Assembly: GCF_018402035.1 (NCBI RefSeq)
Contig: NZ_JAGYJN010000009.1
Location: 1-54,674 of the forward strand
Reading direction: 5' to 3'
From: Roseicyclus sp.
Lineage (GTDB): Bacteria > Pseudomonadota > Alphaproteobacteria > Rhodobacterales > Rhodobacteraceae
DNA: 54,674 nt
Part shown: positions 35,176-43,822 of the stretch, in pieces
Position numbering within the stretch: position 1 is the stretch's first letter
Layout: each line of letters begins with the position of its first letter
Position numbers and translations under genes: made by a program
Notes under the pieces: generated by a model
Told to the model about the DNA's origin: nothing
Database searches by the model: none
Seen by the model: only the letters and a program-made list of their open reading frames with translations

Positions 35176-36693
35176 TCAGCGCAAATCTGCGCGCAAGCGG
35201 TCGCGGAGGGTGGTCTTGAGCACCTTGCCATAATTGTTGCGCGGCAGATCGGCGATCTGGATATAGGCCTTGGGGCGTTTGAACCGGGCAAGTTCGGTCA
35301 ACAGATGCGCATCGAGTATCGCGGGATCGGGTGCCGCGCCGGGGGCAGGCACGATAAAGGCCACCACCTCTTCGCCCCATTCGGGCGAGGGGCGACCCAC
35401 GACCGCCACGGCGTGGATTGACGGGTGGGTCAGCAACACCTCTTCGATCTCGCGCGGATAGATATTGGTGCCGCCCGAGATGATCACATCCTTGGAGCGG
35501 TCGACCAAGGTCAGGTAGCCGTCGTCATCAACATGGCCCAGATCGCCGGTTTTCAGCCAGCCATCATGCAAGGTGGCGGCGCTGGCGTCGGGGTTGTTCC
35601 AATAGCCGGGCATGACGGGGGTGCCGCGCACCATGATCTCGCCGGTTTGGCCGGGGGGAAGGGGTTGGCCCGTCTCATCGACGATGGCAAGCGTCACAGC
35701 ACTTTGGGCGCGCCCGACCGAGGCGAGGCGCTGTTGCCAGCGCGCGTGGCTGCGATCGGCGATATCGGCGCGCGACAGGGCGGTGATCGCCATGGGGCAT
35801 TCACCTTGACCATAAATCTGGACAAAGCGGGGGCCGAACCAATTGACCGCCTCTTCGATATCGGCGCGATACATCGGGCCGCCACCATAGACGATGGTCT
35901 TGATCCCCTGCCCGCGCGCGCCGCGCACCTTGGCCGCATCGGTCAGGCGGCGCAGCATGGTGGGTGCCATGAACATGGATGTGGGGCCATGCGCAGCCGA
36001 GAGGGCGAGGATTTCATCGGGGTCGAACCCGCCCGAGCGCGGCACGATATGGCGCGCGCCGATGCGCACATGGATGGCGGCGTAAAGCCCCGCGCCATGG
36101 CTCATCGGGGCGGCGTAAAGCGCGGCGTCGTCTTGGCTGACCGGATCGACATCGACCGGGTAGCACAGCGAAGCGGCGGCAAGCATGCCATGGGTGATCT
36201 GCACCCCCTTGGGTCGCCCCGTGGTGCCGGAGGTGTAGAAAAGCCATGCCAGATCATCGAGCTTGCGCGCCACGATGGGGGCAGGTGGGCCGCTGGTCAT
36301 CGTGGTGAAATCGGGCCCATCGAGCGCTGTGACCGGCAACGCGGTATCATCGGCCAGATCGGGGAGATGCGCCTTGCTGGCAAAGACATGGCGCGCGCCA
36401 CTATCTTGCAGGATAAAGGCGACCTCTTTTGGATGAAGCTTGGCATTGATCGGCACGATGGCGGCACCCGCAATCCAGACGCCGAACATCGCGACAAGGT
36501 AATCGGGCGTATTGGCCGAACACAGCGCGACCCGGTCGCCCTTGGCCAGCCCGCGATCGATCAAGGCGGTTGCAAGGGCGGCGGCGCGCGCGTGAAACAA
36601 CGCGTAGTCAGCCAACAGATCGTCGCCATGCATCAAGGCGGGGCGCGCACCCGCGACACGGGCGGTCCGTTCTAGCCAATGGGCGATATTCAT
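35176..36693 (-). CDS. Class I adenylate-forming acyl-CoA synthetase
   Basis: The 505-residue enzyme would activate a carboxylic acid with ATP and transfer it to CoA. It has the P-loop-like LFYTSGTTGRPKG (151-163), the YGQGECP adenine motif, WLKTGDLGHVDDDGYLTLVDR and a C-terminal catalytic Lys in NNYGKVLKT. The substrate (medium-chain, malonyl or aryl acid) cannot be decided. ATG 36693 is preceded by AGAGG. It is divergent from the ribokinase-like gene over 97 bp. Confidence 0.9.
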   Translation of the reverse strand: MNIAHWLERTARVAGARPALMHGDDLLADYALFHARAAALATALIDRGLAKGDRVALCSANTPDYLVAMFGVWIAGAAIVPINAKLHPKEVAFILQDSGARHVFASKAHLPDLADDTALPVTALDGPDFTTMTSGPPAPIVARKLDDLAWLFYTSGTTGRPKGVQITHGMLAAASLCYPVDVDPVSQDDAALYAAPMSHGAGLYAAIHVRIGARHIVPRSGGFDPDEILALSAAHGPTSMFMAPTMLRRLTDAAKVRGARGQGIKTIVYGGGPMYRADIEEAVNWFGPRFVQIYGQGECPMAITALSRADIADRSHARWQQRLASVGRAQSAVTLAIVDETGQPLPPGQTGEIMVRGTPVMPGYWNNPDASAATLHDGWLKTGDLGHVDDDGYLTLVDRSKDVIISGGTNIYPREIEEVLLTHPSIHAVAVVGRPSPEWGEEVVAFIVPAPGAAPDPAILDAHLLTELARFKRPKAYIQIADLPRNNYGKVLKTTLRDRLRADLR

Positions 36694-36790
36694 CCAAACC
36701 TCTTGCGTCGGCCCCCGCTGCCATCTTCCGCGTCTGGCGTGCGCAGGCAAGGGCCGCTAGGATCAAACTGGACCATGCAGGAGAGAAGCC

Positions 36791-37714
36791 TTGCCGCATG
36801 ATATCGTCATCTTGGGCGTTTTCGTCGCCGATGCCGCCTTTCGCTGCGATCGCTTGCCCGTCTTGGGCGAGACCAAGATCGCCACGGGCTTTACACTCGG
36901 GCCGGGCGGCAAAGGGTCGAACCAAGCGGTGGCCGCAGCAAAGGCAGGCGGCGATGTGGGGTTCATATCGCGCATCGGCAAGGACCCATTCGGACAAATG
37001 GGATTGCAGGTTTGGGCGGCGGCAGGTGTTCACCCCTTGGTCACGCAAGACCCCGATCATCCGACAGGTGCGGCCGGGATTTTCATCGAAGAGGGCAGCG
37101 GGCGAAATGCGATCTTGATCAGCCCGGGCGCGGCCGGTGCCATCACCTTGGCCGATCTTGCCCCCCATGCGGCGATCATCGGGGGGGCCAAGGTGGCGAT
37201 GACACAGTTGGAACAGCCTGTCGAAGTGGCCCATGCGTTTTGCCGCATGGCACGGGCCGGTGGGGCGATCACGATCCTGAACCCCGCACCGGCGGCGGCG
37301 CTGCCTGCCGATCTGCTGGGGCTATGCGATTTCGTGACCCCCAATGAGACCGAGGCAGAAGCGCTGACTGGAATTGCCGTGACCGATACCGAAAGCGCCA
37401 CGGCGGCGGCAAAGGCGCTTTTGGCACAAGGCGTGCGGCAGGGCGCGATCATCACGCTCGGGGCCAATGGCGCGCTGTTCTGCGATCAGACGGGTGTGCG
37501 CCATGTGCCACCCATTCATGCGGGGCCAGTGCGCGACACGACCGGGGCGGGCGATGCCTTCAACGGCGGATTTGCCTGCGCCTTGGCGCAGGGGTTGGAA
37601 CTGAACGCCGCCCTCGATTTCGCGACCGCTGTTGCGGCGATTTCGGTGACGCGGATGGGCACGGCGGCCGCGATGCCCAGCCGCGCCGAGGTGCTGGCGC
37701 TTTTGCAGCGCTAG
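36791..37714 (+). CDS. rbsK: Ribokinase-like PfkB family sugar kinase
   Basis: The 307-residue kinase has the PfkB signatures GGKGSNQA (39-46), NPAPA (164-168), PNETEAE (184-190) and the anion hole with catalytic Asp255 in DTTGAGDAFNGG (249-260), all as in ribokinase. It would phosphorylate ribose or a related sugar or nucleoside. It begins at a TTG at 36791 with AGGAG upstream. It is not linked to a ribose transporter; the nearest neighbours are the acyl-CoA synthetase (divergent) and the glycerate kinase operon (convergent). Confidence 0.85.
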   Translation: MPHDIVILGVFVADAAFRCDRLPVLGETKIATGFTLGPGGKGSNQAVAAAKAGGDVGFISRIGKDPFGQMGLQVWAAAGVHPLVTQDPDHPTGAAGIFIEEGSGRNAILISPGAAGAITLADLAPHAAIIGGAKVAMTQLEQPVEVAHAFCRMARAGGAITILNPAPAAALPADLLGLCDFVTPNETEAEALTGIAVTDTESATAAAKALLAQGVRQGAIITLGANGALFCDQTGVRHVPPIHAGPVRDTTGAGDAFNGGFACALAQGLELNAALDFATAVAAISVTRMGTAAAMPSRAEVLALLQR

Positions 37715-37753
37715 GCGCAGATCACCCACCATCACGGCGCAGCAGCGATCAGA

Positions 37754-38062
37754 TCAGATGGCAAGGTCAGCCACGAAAATTCCCGCATGGCCACCGGCGC
37801 AGGCGGCAACCAACATAGCACCTGCGCGGATATGGTCGGGATGGGCCTCATAGGCCAGATGGGCCGCGCGGTCGGTAAAACTGACGCTAAAGCCATAGGT
37901 GAAGCGGGCCGATTTCCCCTCGAAATCAAGGTTGGGACCATGGGCAAAGCCCGTGGCACCGGCGAGCTGGTCGCAGACGGTGGCAAGGATCGGCATGGCG
38001 GCCTTGATCTGATCCAAGCCTTGCGCGTTTGCGGGTTCCATCAAGACGATATGATGCAGCAT
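37754..38062 (-). CDS. Dabb (dimeric alpha-beta barrel) family protein
   Basis: The product is 102 residues and matches the stress-responsive Dabb fold: it starts MLHHIVLMEP, has the FEGKSARFTYGFSVSFTDRAAHLAYEAHPDH core and ends with the strand HAGIFVADLAI. Such proteins form small dimers that can bind or transform small molecules, for example in aromatic or polyketide chemistry; here the role is unknown. ATG 38062 is preferred over a GTG one codon upstream. It is the last gene of the block 1 operon, 4 bp after the glycerate kinase. Confidence 0.85.
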   Translation of the reverse strand: MLHHIVLMEPANAQGLDQIKAAMPILATVCDQLAGATGFAHGPNLDFEGKSARFTYGFSVSFTDRAAHLAYEAHPDHIRAGAMLVAACAGGHAGIFVADLAI

Positions 38063-38066
38063 CACC

Positions 38067-39299
38067 TTACCCTTCGATCAAAATGGCCCGAAAATCATTC
38101 ACATTGGTCAGCGTCGGCCCCGGCACCACCTGTCGGTCGATCGCTCCGAAAAAGCGATGCGCATCATTGCGCGCCAAGGCGTCTTGGGGGTTAACGCCTG
38201 CGGATCTCGCCAGTGCCAGCGTGTCGGGGCCGATCACGGCACCCGCGACCTCGGCCGCGCCATCAACGCCGTCGGTATCGCAGGCAATCGCATGGATGCC
38301 CGCCGCACCATTCAGCGCCAATGCAAGGGCGAGCGCATATTCAGCATTCGGCCCGCCGATGCCGTCGCCACGGCGCGTCACGGTCAACTCTCCCCCCGAC
38401 AAGATGACGCGCGGCCCCTTGGCGGCCAGTGCCAGCTTGGCGTGTTGTCCCGCGACATCGCGCGCCTCACCCTCGATCGCATCGCCAAGGATATCGACAG
38501 CAAAGCCATGCGCGCGGGCCAGTGCGGCGGCAGCCTCTAGCGATTGGGCGGGCGCAGCATAGATTACATTCTCGACACGCGACAGGCGCGGATCATCGGG
38601 GCGCAGCGGGTCACCCCCCGCCGCAAGATAAGCCTTGATCGCAGCGGGCGGTGTCACGCCCCAACGCGCCAGGGCCGACAGCGCGCGTGCCGCACTGCCA
38701 TCATGGCCGACCGTCGGGCCAGAGGCGATATCGCCCGGATCATCACCCGGCACATCCGAGATCATCAGCGCCAGCATCCGCGCCGGATATGCGGCCGCGG
38801 CCAGCCGCCCACCCTTGACCGCCGAGATTTCCTTGCGGATGCCGTTGATCTCGCCAATCGGCGCACCCGAGGCCAAAAGCGCCCCGGTCAAAGCCTGTTT
38901 TTCATCCAGCGAAATACCAGCCGCAGGTGCGCAAAGCAGAGCCGAGCCACCGCCCGAGATCAGCGCAAGAATGAAGTCATCCGCGCCGCACCCGCCCACC
39001 AGATCAAGCATGCGCCGCGTCGCGGTGACACCGGCTTGATCGGGCACGGGATGCGATGCCTCGACAATCTCGATCCCCTGACAGGGGCGGCCATAGCCAT
39101 AGCGCGTGATCACCAAACCTTCGCAGGGGCCCCAAGCTGCCTCGACCGCTTCGGCCATGCGCGCGCTGGCCTTGCCCGCACCGATCACCAGCACCCGGCC
39201 CGGTGGTTTGGGCGGCAAGGCTTTGGCCAAGCTTTGCATCGGGTCGGCAACGGCCACGGCGCGATCAAAGAGCGCGCGCAACAACAGATCGGGGTTCAT
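38067..39299 (-). CDS. ttuD: MOFRL-type glycerate kinase (GckA/TtuD)
   Basis: The 410-residue protein is a glycerate 2-kinase of the MOFRL/DUF4147 family, once called hydroxypyruvate reductase in tartrate clusters. Visible motifs are GRVLVIGAGKASARMAEA (34-51), ALISGGGSALL, NGIRKEISAVKGGRLA and the C-terminal AIACDTDGVDGAAEVAGA. It phosphorylates D-glycerate to 2-phosphoglycerate and would feed the product of the upstream oxidative steps into glycolysis. It overlaps the LacI A stop as ATGA. Confidence 0.9.
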   Translation of the reverse strand: MNPDLLLRALFDRAVAVADPMQSLAKALPPKPPGRVLVIGAGKASARMAEAVEAAWGPCEGLVITRYGYGRPCQGIEIVEASHPVPDQAGVTATRRMLDLVGGCGADDFILALISGGGSALLCAPAAGISLDEKQALTGALLASGAPIGEINGIRKEISAVKGGRLAAAAYPARMLALMISDVPGDDPGDIASGPTVGHDGSAARALSALARWGVTPPAAIKAYLAAGGDPLRPDDPRLSRVENVIYAAPAQSLEAAAALARAHGFAVDILGDAIEGEARDVAGQHAKLALAAKGPRVILSGGELTVTRRGDGIGGPNAEYALALALALNGAAGIHAIACDTDGVDGAAEVAGAVIGPDTLALARSAGVNPQDALARNDAHRFFGAIDRQVVPGPTLTNVNDFRAILIEG

Positions 39300-40309
39300 G
39301 TCTCATTCCCAAGGCTAGAGGCACGCGCGACCAAGCGCACGGCGCTGGGTAGTTCAGGCGCGGGGCGATCTTGGTCGACCATCCATGCCAAAAGCCGCGC
39401 GGCGGTGTCTTGGGCGAATTGCGCGATGTCACATGAAACCGAGGAAAGCGGCGGCCAGCTTTGCGCGGCCTCTTCGATATCGTCGAAACCCACGACGCGG
39501 AACCCCTGCCCCACGGGTCGCCCTGCCCGGGCAAAACCCGCCATCAGGCCCAGCGCGACAAGGTCGTTGAAACAGATCGCGGCATCGACCTGCGGATGCT
39601 CGGCGATCAGTTGATCGGCGGCTTGCAGACCGAAACCGCGCGTGGATTTTCCATGTAGCGCCACCTCGGCGAGGCCTGCCTCGCGCAGCACCTCGCGCCA
39701 GCCTGATTTCCGCTCGCGCGTGATGGCCCGACCGGGCAGACCACCGACAAAGGCGATGTTGCGCGCGCCTTGATCGATCAAGTGGCGCGTGGCCGCGACA
39801 CTGCCCGCCGCATAATCGAAACTGGCAAAGGGGAAAAGTTCGGTCCGCTCGTCAGCCTTGCGCAACACCTGACACACCGGCAAGCCGCTGCGCGCCAATT
39901 GATCGAAGGTCTCGCTGCCCTCGCCATAAACCGGCGAGATGACCAAGGCGGCCACCCCATGTTCGATCATCGAGGCCACAAGCTTTGCCTGAAGCGCGGG
40001 GTCTTCGTCGGCGTTTGCGATCACCGTGGCATAGCCATGCGAGGCCAGCGTCATTTGCAATGTGGTGGCAAATTCGGTGAAGAACGGGTTGCGCAGATCA
40101 TTGATCACCAACCCCACCAGCCCAACCGAGGCCGAACGCAGATTGGCCGCCGCGCGGTTATAAACATAGCCGATCTCGGCCATGGCCGTTTGCACGGCCG
40201 CACGCGTGCCGGGCTTGACCTGTGGCGAGCCCTGCAACACGAGCGAGACGGTGGATTTCGACACGCCCGCTTGGGCTGCGACATCCAAAATGGTCGGGCG
40301 GCGTTTCAT
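39296..40309 (-). CDS. LacI family transcriptional regulator A
   Basis: The 337-residue protein has an N-terminal LacI helix-turn-helix (TILDVAAQAGVSKSTVSLVL, 6-25), the hinge helix region (NRAAANLRS, 51-59) and a periplasmic-binding-protein-like effector domain. The recognition helix SKSTVSLVL differs from the common xxTVSRxL form. It lies inside the block 1 operon, between the DUF993 gene and the glycerate kinase, so it would be autoregulated. I infer that it binds TTGGATCGTTCCAA found upstream of this operon and of the Gfo/Idh operon, with a sugar or sugar acid as inducer. Confidence 0.93.
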   Translation of the reverse strand: MKRRPTILDVAAQAGVSKSTVSLVLQGSPQVKPGTRAAVQTAMAEIGYVYNRAAANLRSASVGLVGLVINDLRNPFFTEFATTLQMTLASHGYATVIANADEDPALQAKLVASMIEHGVAALVISPVYGEGSETFDQLARSGLPVCQVLRKADERTELFPFASFDYAAGSVAATRHLIDQGARNIAFVGGLPGRAITRERKSGWREVLREAGLAEVALHGKSTRGFGLQAADQLIAEHPQVDAAICFNDLVALGLMAGFARAGRPVGQGFRVVGFDDIEEAAQSWPPLSSVSCDIAQFAQDTAARLLAWMVDQDRPAPELPSAVRLVARASSLGNET

Positions 40310-40318
40310 GCCCCCTTG

Positions 40319-41482
40319 TTAGCCGTCGATGCCATGCAACGCCAGAAGGCTGCGCATCCGTTCCTCAGCCAAATCGGGCCGGACCAGAAGGCGGGCCTGA
40401 TCGGCAAGGCGATAGACCTGCCCATAATGGGCAATCTCGCGCGAGGATTGCAGCCCGCCGGGCATGATGAAATGGCTTTGCATGCCGTTGAGCCAGCTGA
40501 GAAAAGCGATGCCTGCCTTGTAGTAGCGCGTAGGCGGTTTGAAAATCTCGCGGCTGAGTGGAACGGTCGGGGCCAAAAGCGCATGATAAGTGACAAGATC
40601 GCCCATCGCCAATGCCTCAAGCGCTTGCGATGCGGCAGGCGCGATGGCGGCGAAAATGCCCAAAAGCGCATGCGAGTGATGCAGCCCGTCACCGGCGATC
40701 AGCGCGGCATAGTTGAAATCATCCCCGGTATAAAGCCGGACACCGGGGGGGAGCTGGGCACGAAACGCCTCTTCATGGGCTTGGTCAAGCAGGCTGATCT
40801 TGATGCCATCAATCTTGGCCGAATGACGACGGATCAAATCAAGCACCACCTGATTGGCGCTTGCGATATCGCTGGCACCCCAATAGCCGGTCAGCGCCGG
40901 ATCGAACATATCGCCCAGCCAATGCAGGATTACAGGCTGCGCAGATTCTTCTATAAGAATCTCATAGACGCGGGCATAATCCTCGGGTCCGGCCTTGATC
41001 GCGGGGAGCGCGCGGGTCGCCATCAAGATGATTTGGCCCCCCGCCGCCTCGATGGCTTCCATCTGGGTGCGGTAGGCGGCGATGATCGCATCTGTGGTGG
41101 TCAGCGCATCAAGCGCAAGGTGATCGGTGCCAGCGCCGCAAGCGACACGCGGACGCATCGGATGGGCGCGGGCATCGACCATCGTGCGTTGGATCAACTC
41201 CAACGCCGTGCGCCAATCGACGCCCATGCCGCGCTGTGCGGTATCCATCGCCTCGGCCAGCCCCAAACCTTGATCCCAAAGCGCATGGCGAAAGGCCAGC
41301 GTCGCCGCCCAATCCACGGCGGGGCGGCTATCCCATGGGTTGCGCGCGGCCAAAGGGTCGCTGATCACATGGGCGGCGGCAAAGGCGGTGCGGGTCAGGC
41401 GCACACGCGGCGCGCGCGCCACTAGCGGATCGCCGGTCAGGCGATAGGGCGCAAGCGTTCCGTCATTGTTTGGCAGCAGCAT
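40319..41482 (-). CDS. DUF993 family protein (dihydrodipicolinate-synthase-like TIM barrel)
   Basis: The 387-residue protein matches DUF993, a family related to dihydrodipicolinate synthase/N-acetylneuraminate lyase aldolases. Barrel-like strands are visible (GGQIILMATRAL, QPVILHWLGDMFDP, DGIKISLLD, VRLYTGDDFNYAALIAGD). The lysine in DGIKISLLD (near residue 235) sits where class I aldolases of this superfamily carry their Schiff-base lysine, but I cannot confirm equivalence. It may cleave or dehydrate a keto sugar acid made by the adjacent oxidoreductases. It follows the GMC gene by 2 bp and precedes LacI A by 9 bp. Confidence 0.82.
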   Translation of the reverse strand: MLLPNNDGTLAPYRLTGDPLVARAPRVRLTRTAFAAAHVISDPLAARNPWDSRPAVDWAATLAFRHALWDQGLGLAEAMDTAQRGMGVDWRTALELIQRTMVDARAHPMRPRVACGAGTDHLALDALTTTDAIIAAYRTQMEAIEAAGGQIILMATRALPAIKAGPEDYARVYEILIEESAQPVILHWLGDMFDPALTGYWGASDIASANQVVLDLIRRHSAKIDGIKISLLDQAHEEAFRAQLPPGVRLYTGDDFNYAALIAGDGLHHSHALLGIFAAIAPAASQALEALAMGDLVTYHALLAPTVPLSREIFKPPTRYYKAGIAFLSWLNGMQSHFIMPGGLQSSREIAHYGQVYRLADQARLLVRPDLAEERMRSLLALHGIDG

Positions 41483-41484
41483 CT

Positions 41485-43071
41485 TCAGCCCCTCGCATCC
41501 GCGCGGATCATATCGGCGGCTTTCTCGCCGATCATGATGGCCGCGGCATTGGTGTTGGAGGAAATCACCACTGGCATGATGGCATTATCCACCACGCGCA
41601 GCCCCGCGATCCCGTTCACGCGTAGGCGTGGATCAACCACCGCGCCCGGATCAACGCCCATCCGACAGGTGCCAGCGCAGTGATGCGAGGTCTTGGAATG
41701 GGCGCAGATGAAATTGAAATAATCCTGATCCGTCTTGACGTCAGGCCCCGGCAAACGCTCGGCCAGCACATATTTCGCCAAGGGGGCTTGCGCCATGATC
41801 GCTTGCGTCAATTTCAGGCCACGGATCGACATTTCGCGGTCGCGCGGATCTTGCAAATAATTGGGGTCGATCAAGGGCGCTTGGGTCGGATCGCTTGACG
41901 CCAGCTTGACGGTACCGCGCGAACGCGGGCGCAAGTAGCAGGAGTTCAGCGTCACACCCCCTTGCGGCATGGCGGCAACCCCCTTCTCGATCCCGGTGCC
42001 AAGGCCCAGATGAAACTGGATATCGGGGGAACGCGCATCAGGGTCAGCATACCAAAAGCCACCCGTTTCAAACAGCGATGAGGCGACCGGCCCCTTGCGG
42101 GTAAACAGGTATTGCAGCCCGGCCAAGGCCGCCATGTGCGGTTTGGCGTAGCGGTCATAGCTATAGGGGCCGCTGAGTTCGCTAATGCAGTAAAGGTCAA
42201 GATGGTCTTGTAGGTTCTCGCCCACCTGCGGTTGATCGAGCACCACGGGGATGCCAAGTTCTTGTAGAAGATTTGCAGGGCCGATACCCGACAATTGCAA
42301 AAGCCGGGGCGACCCAATCGCACCCGAAGACAAGATCACCTCGGTCGTGGCGGTCAGGCATGTGCCATCCATCAGCTCGACACCCGTGGCGCGGCCAGCC
42401 GCAACCATGATCCGGCGGACCTGCGCGCCGGTCTTTACGGTCAGGTTGGCGCGCGCCAAGTTCGGCGCGAGATAGGCCATCGCCGCCGAGGAGCGGCGCG
42501 CATGGCGCTGGGTCAGCTGGTAATAGGCGACGCCATCTTGCTGTTCGCCATTCACATCGTGATTGCGCGGAATTCCAAGCGCGGCAGCAGCCTCGAAATA
42601 GGCCTCGCAGATCGGGAGGGGGGCTGCGGGTTGCGACACGCCCAAGGGGCCGCCCTTGCCGTGATAGCGGTTGTCGTAAGTGTCGTTATCCTCGGCCTTG
42701 CGGAAATAGGGCAGAACATCCTCATACCCCCAACCGTCGCAGCCCATCTGACACCATTCATCGTAATCTTGCGCATTGCCACGCGTGTAGATTTGCGCAT
42801 TCAGGCTTGATCCGCCACCGATCACCTTGGCTTGGGTATAGTTGAAAACCCTGCCCTGCATGTGGCGCTGCGGCACGGTTTGCCAACCCCATGATCCCAG
42901 CCCCTTGGTCATTTTCGCAAATCCCGCGGGCAGGTGGTAAAGTGGATTGCGATCGCCCCCGCCCGCCTCAAGCAAGCAGACATTGACGGCCGGGTCTTCC
43001 GACAGGCGCGCGGCCAAAACGCAGCCGGCGCTGCCACCGCCGATGATCAGATAGTCGAAACCTTGGGCCAT
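41485..43071 (-). CDS. GMC family FAD oxidoreductase, L-sorbose 1-dehydrogenase-like
   Basis: The 528-residue flavoprotein has the ADP-binding motif LIIGGGSAGCVLAARLSE (8-25), the GMC signature GGGSSLNAQIYTRG and the catalytic pair His464 (HCAGTCRMG) and Asn508 (SNTNAAAIM). The stretch HLPAGFAKMTKG and the overall pattern closely recall L-sorbose 1-dehydrogenase of Gluconobacter, from memory. It lacks a signal peptide, so it acts in the cytoplasm. It would oxidise a primary or secondary hydroxyl of a sugar or polyol. I start at ATG 43071; the open frame upstream overlaps the SDR gene. Confidence 0.88.
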   Translation of the reverse strand: MAQGFDYLIIGGGSAGCVLAARLSEDPAVNVCLLEAGGGDRNPLYHLPAGFAKMTKGLGSWGWQTVPQRHMQGRVFNYTQAKVIGGGSSLNAQIYTRGNAQDYDEWCQMGCDGWGYEDVLPYFRKAEDNDTYDNRYHGKGGPLGVSQPAAPLPICEAYFEAAAALGIPRNHDVNGEQQDGVAYYQLTQRHARRSSAAMAYLAPNLARANLTVKTGAQVRRIMVAAGRATGVELMDGTCLTATTEVILSSGAIGSPRLLQLSGIGPANLLQELGIPVVLDQPQVGENLQDHLDLYCISELSGPYSYDRYAKPHMAALAGLQYLFTRKGPVASSLFETGGFWYADPDARSPDIQFHLGLGTGIEKGVAAMPQGGVTLNSCYLRPRSRGTVKLASSDPTQAPLIDPNYLQDPRDREMSIRGLKLTQAIMAQAPLAKYVLAERLPGPDVKTDQDYFNFICAHSKTSHHCAGTCRMGVDPGAVVDPRLRVNGIAGLRVVDNAIMPVVISSNTNAAAIMIGEKAADMIRADARG

Positions 43072-43078
43072 GATCCCC

Positions 43079-43822
43079 TCAGAGCCGGTGAATGGATAGC
43101 CCGCCATCGACGGGAATGACGGCACCCGTGGCAAAGGCGAAATCGCCCCGCACGAGCGGCAGAATTGTTTGCGCGATATCGGCGGGCTGGCCCCAGCGGC
43201 GTGCGGGCACCAAGCCATCGGCGATGCGACTGTCATAGCGGTCGGCGACGGGGGCGGTCATCGGTGTGGCGATGATACCGGGACGGATATCGAAAACGCC
43301 GATCCCCTCGGGCGCAAGCCGGGCGGCAAAGGCCTGTGCCATCATCGCAGCCCCGGCTTTGGAGATGCAGTACTCCGCCCGGTCGGGCGAGACCATCGCC
43401 GCACTGACCGAGGTGATGAAGATGATCGACCGGTAGGGTTCGGGTGGTTGTTCCAGCATCCCAAGCGCCACCGCCTGCGCCAGAAAGAACCCGCCGCGCA
43501 GGTTCACATCCATGCAACGGTCGAAACTCTCTACCGTCACCTCGAGAAGGTCGCCGCGCTGCATCGCAGGCACGCCGGCATTGGATACAAGCGTCGTCAC
43601 CGGCCCCACCGCTGCAACAAGCGCCGCGACCGACGAGAGATCGCTCAGATCATGCTGAAAATAGCGTGCGCCGGGGCAACTGGCCAAAGCCGCCTGTACC
43701 GCTTCGGCATCGGGCGGCAATTCAGCGGCAAGCGCCACATCCCAGCCTGCGCCATGAAGGGTCTGTGCGATGCCAAGGCCGATGCCTTGTTGCCCGCCCG
43801 TGATCAACACCTTGCCTGTCAT
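43079..43822 (-). CDS. SDR family oxidoreductase (3-ketoacyl reductase/sugar dehydrogenase type)
   Basis: The 247-residue protein is a classical SDR: TGGQQGIG (8-15), SNAG (80-83), Ser138, Tyr151 and Lys155 (YCISK), and a C-terminal PVDGGLSIHRL. Members close to this pattern act on sugars, polyols or acyl chains; the neighbouring GMC enzymes favour a sugar or polyol. It overlaps the upstream GMC gene as ATGA and is 7 bp before the next GMC gene, so the three oxidoreductases are coexpressed. Confidence 0.88.
   Translation of the reverse strand: MTGKVLITGGQQGIGLGIAQTLHGAGWDVALAAELPPDAEAVQAALASCPGARYFQHDLSDLSSVAALVAAVGPVTTLVSNAGVPAMQRGDLLEVTVESFDRCMDVNLRGGFFLAQAVALGMLEQPPEPYRSIIFITSVSAAMVSPDRAEYCISKAGAAMMAQAFAARLAPEGIGVFDIRPGIIATPMTAPVADRYDSRIADGLVPARRWGQPADIAQTILPLVRGDFAFATGAVIPVDGGLSIHRL

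Noticed and set aside
36791..37714. Including the ribokinase-like gene in the block 1 pathway
   Set aside because: It lies on the opposite strand, convergent with the operon, and has no copy of the shared operator upstream.
39770..41425. A 551-codon open frame on the plus strand opposite LacI A and the DUF993 gene
   Set aside because: It is antisense to two well-supported genes, has low-complexity His/Arg/Gly-rich sequence typical of GC-rich shadow frames, and shows no domain pattern.
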